This document shows, piece by piece, positions 14,364-19,266 of a DNA stretch of 19,266 nucleotides. Source of the stretch: JAWLBW01 sp041687475 (GTDB lineage: Bacteria; J088; JAWLBW01); contig JAWLBW010000053.1 of assembly GCA_041687475.1 (NCBI GenBank), positions 1 through 19,266 of the forward strand. The letters run 5' to 3'. The notes under the pieces were generated by a model. It saw only the letters and a program-made list of their open reading frames with translations. It made no database searches and was not told the origin of the DNA. A program made the translations under genes and the position numbers. Every line of letters starts with the position of its first letter. Position 1 is the stretch's first letter.

Positions 14364-15233
14364 GTGATCAAAATGTATCGCTCAAAACCATGGGTGGCCG
14401 TTCTCAGCTTATTGATGGGTTGCGCTGCTGACCCTGCCCCCGATGGAAGCTCGTTAAAAGACTTGAAAAATATCGATGCTACCGCTGGCGAAGATGTCGA
14501 AGCAGATATTGCCAACCCATTTCTCCTTTCCTTTGGTGAATACCAAGCCGTCTTGACCTTAGATGATACGGGCGATGCCTTCGGATTCGAGACAACTCCG
14601 GGGCAACGCATAGACGTGCAATTGATACCCGACGGTTCTCTTGATATCGGCCTGCGGCTGACTCACTACTCTGATGATTTCGAGGATGTTGAGCTAGACG
14701 ACGGCGTTCACGGAGGGAACGAAGAGTACTCCTTCTCCTTTGATGCTAGCCATGCACAGTCTGGAGCAAGGTTTGGCTTTCTCGCTTATGCAAAAAGTGG
14801 TGCGGGGGCTTATCGCATGGCGGTGATGGCTACACCGCAAAATGACGGGGGAGCAGGAAAAGACGCTCCAGTGGGAAAGGCAGCTTACTACTATGATCAG
14901 CTTCCGCCCATTGAGTTGGAACCAGGGGTATATGAAGGAAATTATTTAGGAGGATACGATCTTCGGGACACCTTCTCTATCACACTTTTCGACGGTCAAA
15001 CCCTCACCGTGAGCATCATTCCGGACGCTGAATTGGATGTTGCCTACATCCCTGGAACCTATTGCGATGAAAATGGCTGTAATCTTTCTCCTGGTGATGC
15101 CGTCAATACGGCATTTAAGGGGAAACCTGAATCGTTTACTTATACAGCGAATGGGCTAGATGCCTTTCGGTTTGTGGTAATGAAGGTTGGAAACTCATCT
15201 GGTTCTTACCGACTGAGCCTCACAGTAGACTAA
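14364..15233 (+). CDS. Lipoprotein with two PPC-like beta domains, inserted in the Tad operon
   Basis: A 289-residue lipoprotein: signal peptide with lipobox LMGC, then a short polar linker and two related domains. The first (about 50-155) and second (about 180-289) share a pattern of L-x-D/L-R-D-x-F-x-[FI]...G-Q-x-[IL]-x-V-x-[LI]-I-P-D-x-[SE]-L-D...[FY]-R-[MF]-x-V-M...G-x-Y-R, resembling bacterial pre-peptidase C-terminal (PPC) folds. No catalytic site is seen. The start is GTG at 14364, or the ATG at 14373; neither has a good ribosome binding site. Base use differs: three counted 60-base lines have 26, 27 and 30 G+C, against 43 and 39 in tadB and tadC lines. It separates flp from tadC and may be a recent acquisition. 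The role is unknown. Confidence 0.8.
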   Translation: MIKMYRSKPWVAVLSLLMGCAADPAPDGSSLKDLKNIDATAGEDVEADIANPFLLSFGEYQAVLTLDDTGDAFGFETTPGQRIDVQLIPDGSLDIGLRLTHYSDDFEDVELDDGVHGGNEEYSFSFDASHAQSGARFGFLAYAKSGAGAYRMAVMATPQNDGGAGKDAPVGKAAYYYDQLPPIELEPGVYEGNYLGGYDLRDTFSITLFDGQTLTVSIIPDAELDVAYIPGTYCDENGCNLSPGDAVNTAFKGKPESFTYTANGLDAFRFVVMKVGNSSGSYRLSLTVD

Positions 15234-15237
15234 CCCC

Positions 15238-15783
15238 ATGCCAACCCTCCTCCTCTTCATATCGATCTTCGCCCTCGCCTTCTACGCCGCTTCGCGGTGG
15301 CAGGAGGCGAGGGCGAAGGCCCAACCTGTGACCCAGGCGCCGCCGCTCGACGAATTACCCGATTTGCTCGAGTCGCTCGCGCTCTGCGCCGAAGCCGGTA
15401 TGGACCTGGTGCTCGCCATGGGGCAACTCGTCGAGCCTAGAAAAGACGAGCCGTTGGCGGGCGAGCTGTACCGCGTCGTGCAGGAAGTCAGGGCGGGCGC
15501 CACACGCGAAGAGGCCTGGCGGCATTTCGCCGCCAGAGCCGACGATGAAGACGTGCGCATGTTGGTGGGGGCGCTTCTTCAGGCAGGTACATTGGGCATT
15601 CCGCCGGCCAGAGCGTTGCGTACGCAGGCATCGTCCATGCGTGAGCGTCGGTTTCACCTGGCCGAACGGCGTGCGGGGCAGGCGCCCGTTCGTCTCCTGC
15701 TTCCCATGGTGTGCATCTTCCTTTCCGTGTTCGTGGCGCTGTTCGGCGCCATCTTTCTCTCGTTCAGCACGGGCGCGATGTAG
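15238..15783 (+). CDS. tadC: Short TadC-type platform protein (type II secretion F domain)
   Basis: A 181-residue inner-membrane protein with one N-terminal helix (residues 2-18), a T2SSF domain (about 38-150: LPDLLESLALCAEAGMDLVLAM...GTLGIPPARALRTQASSMRERRFHLAERRA) and a C-terminal membrane segment (153-177). The features match TadC, but typical TadC proteins are nearer 300 residues with more N-terminal helices, so this is a minimal version. It should pair with TadB under CpaF. It starts 4 bases after the lipoprotein stop, with no ribosome binding site, so it may rely on translational coupling. It is the last gene before the terminator at 16003. Confidence 0.85.
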   Translation: MPTLLLFISIFALAFYAASRWQEARAKAQPVTQAPPLDELPDLLESLALCAEAGMDLVLAMGQLVEPRKDEPLAGELYRVVQEVRAGATREEAWRHFAARADDEDVRMLVGALLQAGTLGIPPARALRTQASSMRERRFHLAERRAGQAPVRLLLPMVCIFLSVFVALFGAIFLSFSTGAM

Positions 15784-16002
15784 GCGTGCGGTTCTTCCGC
15801 TTGTCGGTTGGGAAATTCGAAGGGTGGCGCCTTAGTCGAGCAGGGCGCCGGCACGCTCCTGCATGTCTGCAACGAAAATCCACAATCTCCAATCCTTGAT
15901 CCACAAGCCGGTTGCATGGGAATCAGGTGTGGCGACCGGGCGTAAGTTGGCACCTCGTCCGGTATGAGGTGCCGCCCGCCGTATGTTCACTCGGATCGGG
16001 TG
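15784..16002 (+). other. Long 3' region after tadC with hairpins and a short direct repeat
   Basis: About 220 non-coding bases lie between tadC and the terminator. A perfect 8-bp hairpin, GGCACCTC/GAGGTGCC, with a 9-base loop is at 15949-15973. A second, GTTCACTCG/CGGGTGAAC with one G-U pair, is at 15985-16005 and shares three bases with the terminator stem. ATCCACAA occurs twice (15878-15885 and 15899-15906) at a 21-base pitch. I see no gene; a 3'-derived small RNA is possible. Confidence 0.45.
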
Positions 16003-16023
16003 AACGGCACAGCCGTTTTTTTT
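16003..16023 (+). terminator. Intrinsic terminator of the Tad operon
   Basis: AACGGC (16003-16008), loop ACA, GCCGTT (16012-16017), then a continuous T run to 16023. It is the clearest rho-independent terminator in the window, and it separates the Tad operon from the next promoter, whose -35 begins at 16046. Confidence 0.85.
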
Positions 16024-16031
16024 CTTCCCCA

Positions 16032-16073
16032 TTGTTGCTTTTTTGTTGCCTTTTCCGGTTTGCGTGTTATATG
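16032..16073 (+). promoter_or_regulatory. Promoter of the FHA/DUF192/kinase operon, related to the Tad promoter
   Basis: TTGCCT (-35, 16046-16051), 16-base spacer, TATATG (-10, 16068-16073). Transcription should start near 16080, about 37 bases before the first ATG. The block TTTTTGTTGCC ahead of the spacer differs from the Tad promoter's TTTTTGTTGACC by one missing A, and CGG follows the T tract in both. TTGTTGC is also directly repeated at 16032-16038 and 16043-16049 (11-base pitch). Confidence 0.65.
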
Positions 16074-16116
16074 GTCGCCCCGTACCCGGAAGAATGCCGG
16101 GCAATGAGGTGGCAAT

Positions 16117-16884
16117 ATGCAGCCTGTTATACGCTTACGCCATCCGGGAGGGGTGACGTCGTGGTCCGAAGGGCCCATTCGCATCGGTCGGGCGCCCGAC
16201 AACGATCTCCTTCTCGACGACGAGAGCCTCTCGCGGCATCACGCAGAAATTCGGTGGGGCCGTACCGGATGGGTGGTCTTTGACCTCGATAGCGCAAACG
16301 GTACCTGGGTCGACGGTGTTCGTAAGCCGCAACATCGACTTCGTGCGGGCGACCTGCTGGTTTTCGGCAAACTGCCCGTGCAGGTTACCGAGGCTTCGGG
16401 TAAACATTCGCTTTCCCTGAATCCCCGACTTGTCGTTCTCGCTTCCTTGTTGATACTCATGAGCGCATTTCTGCTGCGCAATCGCGAAGCGCCGGTTCAG
16501 CTCACGAAGCCTGCCGCCCGCGTATTCGAAGCCAGGTTGCCGGCTCCGCCGGCCGGGGTCACCGCAGAGCGCGCCCTTGCCGCTGCGGGCCGCTTCGCGG
16601 AAGAGGGCGAACAGAGTGGGGCGGCACTGGCGCATGCGCGTCGCGCGCTGCAATGGGCGCGCCAGCTGGGCAATGGAGCGCTTCCGCCCGAAGGCGAGGC
16701 GCTTGAAAAGCAGGTCGTAACCTTACTCGACGAGCGCTTCCAGACCGGACGAGCGGCATACATCCGTGCGCGCCGCCTGGGACGTCATGCCGAGGCTGAA
16801 GCCGCCCTGCGCGTCCTGCGCGAGACCTTCCCCTTCGACGACCCTCGTTCGTACGACATCGACCGACTGGAGGAACGTCCATGA
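16117..16884 (+). CDS. Membrane-anchored FHA domain protein
   Basis: A 255-residue protein: N-terminal FHA domain (about 18-92; GR 24-25, S39-R40-H41-H42, NG 61-62), one transmembrane helix at about 104-121, and a C-terminal region of about 125 residues rich in Ala/Arg/Glu that looks like paired TPR-like helices. With no signal peptide ahead of it, the FHA domain should be cytoplasmic and the helical part periplasmic, so the protein could relay a phosphothreonine signal to the envelope or tether a partner (inference). The ATG has GAGGTGG four bases upstream. Its stop overlaps the DUF192-like start (ATGA), and a Ser/Thr kinase is two genes downstream in the same operon, a natural source of its ligand. 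Confidence 0.9.
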   Translation: MQPVIRLRHPGGVTSWSEGPIRIGRAPDNDLLLDDESLSRHHAEIRWGRTGWVVFDLDSANGTWVDGVRKPQHRLRAGDLLVFGKLPVQVTEASGKHSLSLNPRLVVLASLLILMSAFLLRNREAPVQLTKPAARVFEARLPAPPAGVTAERALAAAGRFAEEGEQSGAALAHARRALQWARQLGNGALPPEGEALEKQVVTLLDERFQTGRAAYIRARRLGRHAEAEAALRVLRETFPFDDPRSYDIDRLEERP

Positions 16885-17222
16885 GTAAAGTGATATTCCG
16901 GTGCGATGGGGGAAAGCAATGGTACGGACTTCTGCAGGGTCGTTTTCACGAGCGGCTTCGTGGGTGGCTCCTTCGCAAACCGACGCCCGCGGTGCAGGGG
17001 TTGCTTCTGTTTCCGTGCAACGCGGTCCACTTCTTGGGTACGCGTGAGCCCCTCGACGTTCTCTTTCTTTCGTCAAGCGGCCTTGTTCTCCGGCACCACC
17101 GGCACGTGAGACCTTTTACGAAACCGCGAAGTCTGCCGAGCGCATGGGGCGTTCTTGAACTTGTGAGCGAGTCATGTCCTTCGGAGTGGGAGCCGCGCCG
17201 GTTTACGTGGAGGTCGGTATGA
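16881..17222 (+). CDS. DUF192-like protein
   Basis: A 113-residue protein. GLLLFPCNAVHFLGTREPLDVLFL (residues 40-63) followed by SSGLVLRHHRHVRPF and GVLEL matches the DUF192 core (a short beta-barrel with a PLD-hL-F motif), in a compact form without the export signal that most members carry. The biochemical role of DUF192 is not established. It is coupled at both ends: its ATG overlaps the FHA stop (ATGA) and its TGA overlaps the kinase ATG (ATGA). The ribosome binding site is GGAGG at 16869-16873. The tight coupling argues that it works with the FHA/kinase or pilus system. The family call is moderate because the motif is divergent. Confidence 0.7.
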   Translation: MSKVIFRCDGGKQWYGLLQGRFHERLRGWLLRKPTPAVQGLLLFPCNAVHFLGTREPLDVLFLSSSGLVLRHHRHVRPFTKPRSLPSAWGVLELVSESCPSEWEPRRFTWRSV

Positions 17223-19096
17223 ACCGCATCGGGCCCTATTCCTTGCTGGCCGAACTGGGCGAAGGTGGCATGGGCAGCGTTTACCTGGGCCTTCACCGCG
17301 GCATCGGCGGCTTCGAGAAAAAGGTGGCCATCAAGTGCCTGCGCTCCGAGCTGACAGACGACGACCAATTCGTTCGCATGCTTATCGACGAAGCAAGGCT
17401 TACCGTTCAGCTGACGCATCCGAACATCGTGCAGGTCATTGACCTTTCCGAGGCCGACGGCATGCACTACCTGGTCATGGAGTACGTCGAAGGCGTGACG
17501 GTCGGCGCACTTGCCGGCGACGACAACCCGCTGGCCATTGACGAGGCCGTGCACATCGGCATCGAGGCCGCGCGTGCGTTGGCATACGCCCACCGAAAAT
17601 GCGGCAGCGACGGCGAGTCGCTCGGCATCGTGCACCGCGACATCTCGGGGCAGAACCTGCTTGTTTCCAGCGAAGGCCTTACCAAGGTGCTCGATTTCGG
17701 TATCGCCAAGGCCAGTTCAAATCGCAACCGTACGCAAATGGGGGTGCTGAAGGGAAAGCTTGCCTATATGAGCCCCGAGCAGGCACTGGGAAAGCCGCTC
17801 GACGGACGTAGCGACATTTTCTCGCTCGGCATCGTGTTGTGGGAACTTTGTACCGGCAAGCGCCTGTTCGACGGCGCCACCGAAATCCAGATGCTGCTCC
17901 AGGTGCAGCGCTGTGAAGTCGAGCCGCCCAGTCGCGTCGTCGCCGGTTTTCCGCGCGAGCTCGAACAGATCATCATGCGCTGCCTCACCCGTGAGGCCGA
18001 TGAACGGTATGCCGACGGCGATCGCCTTGCCGATGATCTCATGGACTTTCTGCGTGGCTTCCAGGGGGCAATTCACCCTCGCATCAGACTTGCCGAACGT
18101 GTACGTGCGGCACTGAAAGCGAGGCCGCTTCGTGCAATCGGGCAGAGCCAGACGGCATCTTCCGGCGATAAGACCCTGGTCGAAGTGGTCGGCGAAACGC
18201 TGCAGTTCGAAGCGGCCCGGCTGGTTGAAGAGAAACAGCCTGCCCCGCAGGGAAAACCGCGACGCGTCGGGAAGGTGGCGGCAGTCGCCGGGGCGCTGGT
18301 GGTTCTCGTTGCGTCCGTCATCTGGTTTTCGGTCGCGAGGGAGGGGCGAGGGCCGGGCGCCATGGTCACTGCGGCAATGGTGGAAGGTCAGGATGCGGCT
18401 GAGGCTACGCCGCCTACGTCCGAGGCGGCTGCGCCGCAGCGCGCGGGCGACGACATACCCGAGGGGGTTGAACCTTCGACGCACGGAACTTCGTCCGCCA
18501 CCGCCATCTCGGGCAGCACGACCCTCGGCGAAAACCCGACGGTGCAGAGGGATGCCGGGCCTGTGGTCGACGGCGTCGCAAAGGGTACGGTTGCTGCGCC
18601 GACTGAGATAGCTACGTCCGCGGTTCCCGTGCAGAAACCCGAGGCGGCTCGTTTGTCGACCGGCGGAAATGAGGCCGGCGGAATTCGGGAAGAATACGCT
18701 CGGGATTCCGAGAGAACCGACCGCAGAACCGGTTCCTCGGCGGTTCAGGCGCGTCCGGCTCGTCAAATCGTGCCCGCACCCTCGCCGGTGCCTGCAAGGT
18801 CGACCGGCTTCAACGTACCGTCGAAGAAAGTCGAAAGACCGAAGAAAAAAGCCGAGAACGTGGCAACGAAAGCGGCTCCGGCGAAAAGCGGATTTTTATC
18901 GGTCAATGCTTCGCCTTGGGCACGGGTGTACATCGATGGAAAGAAAGTCGCCGATTCGACGCCGCTGATTCGTCATTCGCTGCCCCCCGGAAAGTACCGG
19001 ATCGTCTTCGTTAACCCTGACCTGCCTGCGCGTAAGACCGTCGAAGTCGATGTGGCTGCCGGCGAGCACGTGAGGCAGACCGTTCAATTGCCGTAG
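17219..19096 (+). CDS. Hanks-type Ser/Thr protein kinase with transmembrane segment and PEGA domain
   Basis: A 625-residue membrane kinase. The catalytic domain spans about residues 5-280: Gly loop GEGGMGSVY (14-22), ATP-anchoring K39 in VAIK, HRDISGQN with catalytic D141 and N146, DFG at 159-161, and SPEQ in the activation segment. A single membrane helix lies at about 352-371, followed by a Pro/Ala/Thr-rich linker of about 180 residues and a PEGA domain (557-625: LSVNASPWARVYIDGKKV...TPLIRHSLPPGKYRIVF) that should sit in the periplasm and bind envelope material. HRD-[IV]-S-x-QN is common in Myxococcota kinases. The ATG at 17219 was chosen for its GGAGGT ribosome binding site and the ATGA overlap with the DUF192-like gene; an ATG at 17174 would add 15 residues. 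It probably phosphorylates ligands of the neighbouring FHA proteins. Confidence 0.93.
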   Translation: MNRIGPYSLLAELGEGGMGSVYLGLHRGIGGFEKKVAIKCLRSELTDDDQFVRMLIDEARLTVQLTHPNIVQVIDLSEADGMHYLVMEYVEGVTVGALAGDDNPLAIDEAVHIGIEAARALAYAHRKCGSDGESLGIVHRDISGQNLLVSSEGLTKVLDFGIAKASSNRNRTQMGVLKGKLAYMSPEQALGKPLDGRSDIFSLGIVLWELCTGKRLFDGATEIQMLLQVQRCEVEPPSRVVAGFPRELEQIIMRCLTREADERYADGDRLADDLMDFLRGFQGAIHPRIRLAERVRAALKARPLRAIGQSQTASSGDKTLVEVVGETLQFEAARLVEEKQPAPQGKPRRVGKVAAVAGALVVLVASVIWFSVAREGRGPGAMVTAAMVEGQDAAEATPPTSEAAAPQRAGDDIPEGVEPSTHGTSSATAISGSTTLGENPTVQRDAGPVVDGVAKGTVAAPTEIATSAVPVQKPEAARLSTGGNEAGGIREEYARDSERTDRRTGSSAVQARPARQIVPAPSPVPARSTGFNVPSKKVERPKKKAENVATKAAPAKSGFLSVNASPWARVYIDGKKVADSTPLIRHSLPPGKYRIVFVNPDLPARKTVEVDVAAGEHVRQTVQLP

Positions 19097-19104
19097 GAGA
19101 AGTC

Positions 19105-19266
19105 ATGATATCGACGCTGATGCTCGCGGCCGCATTACAGGCCGCACCCCAACAAATGGTGGTCTATGGTGCCGACGTTACGACGGTACGAGCGCTCCAG
19201 ACGGCCATCGAGCCGTTGGGCTGGTCGGTCGAAGCCGTGCGCCTGTCTCTGACCGATGAGGGGGCC
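19105..19266 (+). CDS. Start of an exported protein, cut by the window edge
   Basis: An open frame begins with ATG at 19105, 8 bases after the kinase stop, with GGAGAAG as ribosome binding site, and runs through 54 codons to the window end. The first residues, MISTLMLAAALQAAPQQ, look like a short signal peptide with a cleavage site after the Ala run. The next stretch (VVYGADVTTVRALQTAIEPLGWSVEAVRLSLTDEGA) matches no family I recognise. It is probably the fourth gene of the FHA/DUF192/kinase operon. Confidence 0.7.
   Translation, partial: MISTLMLAAALQAAPQQMVVYGADVTTVRALQTAIEPLGWSVEAVRLSLTDEGA

Noticed and set aside
15878..15906. Pair of DnaA-box-like ATCCACAA repeats
   Set aside because: They match the DnaA box with one and two mismatches, only two copies are present, and no replication gene or AT-rich unwinding region is nearby. 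They are kept only as a short direct repeat.
15832..16104. A 90-codon minus-strand frame after tadC
   Set aside because: It runs antisense through the terminator and promoter, has no ribosome binding site and no family resemblance.
1..19266. CRISPR arrays, tRNA/rRNA genes, insertion sequences or phage genes
   Set aside because: I saw no regularly spaced repeats, no cloverleaf-like segment, no transposase or integrase motif, and no terminal repeats around the AT-rich lipoprotein gene.

Overview
The window is a GC-rich bacterial chromosome segment, densely coded with short spacers and many ATGA-type overlaps. A Hanks-type kinase with a PEGA tail, several FHA proteins, a large RCC1-repeat lipoprotein and a Tad (Flp) pilus cluster together suggest Myxococcota or another lineage of the former Deltaproteobacteria. 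That placement is inference: no rRNA or other taxonomic marker is present.

Region 1 (1-6434) holds housekeeping and stress genes, mostly on the minus strand. A putative stress operon runs DUF2267 protein, short-chain dehydrogenase, DUF6496 protein (1741 down to 136). A HAD phosphatase on the plus strand (2161-2829) converges on, and overlaps by 15 bases, a PhoR-like sensor kinase. That kinase is the last gene of a minus-strand series: BASS-family transporter, single-domain response regulator, histidine kinase. A small DUF378 membrane protein lies upstream, flanked by strong hairpins.

Region 2 (6435-10740) is a minus-strand operon encoding a small lipoprotein, a 1098-residue lipoprotein with Ig-like domains and 14 RCC1-type repeats (enough for two seven-bladed propellers), and a soluble FHA protein.

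Region 3 (11060-15783) is a plus-strand Tad operon: CpaB, a CpaF/TadA ATPase with an N-terminal FHA domain, TadB, a 54-residue Flp pilin, an AT-richer lipoprotein that looks like a later insertion, and a short TadC. It ends in a clear intrinsic terminator at 16003-16023. Region 4 (16117 to the window edge) is a second plus-strand operon: an FHA protein with one membrane segment, a DUF192-like protein, a Ser/Thr kinase with a PEGA domain, and the start of an exported protein.

The most notable signal is regulatory. Regions 2 and 3 are divergently transcribed from two promoters carrying the same 12-base -35 block (TTTTTGTTGACC), each followed by an 18-base spacer and a TATA-type -10. Between them is a perfect GTAACA-N5-TGTTAC dyad, and a second perfect dyad lies just downstream of the Tad promoter. 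A closely related promoter precedes region 4. With FHA domains in three genes, including the pilus motor ATPase, and a kinase next door, the locus looks like a co-regulated Tad pilus under phosphothreonine-type control. The secretin, TadZ, TadE/F/G and prepilin peptidase genes are not in the window.
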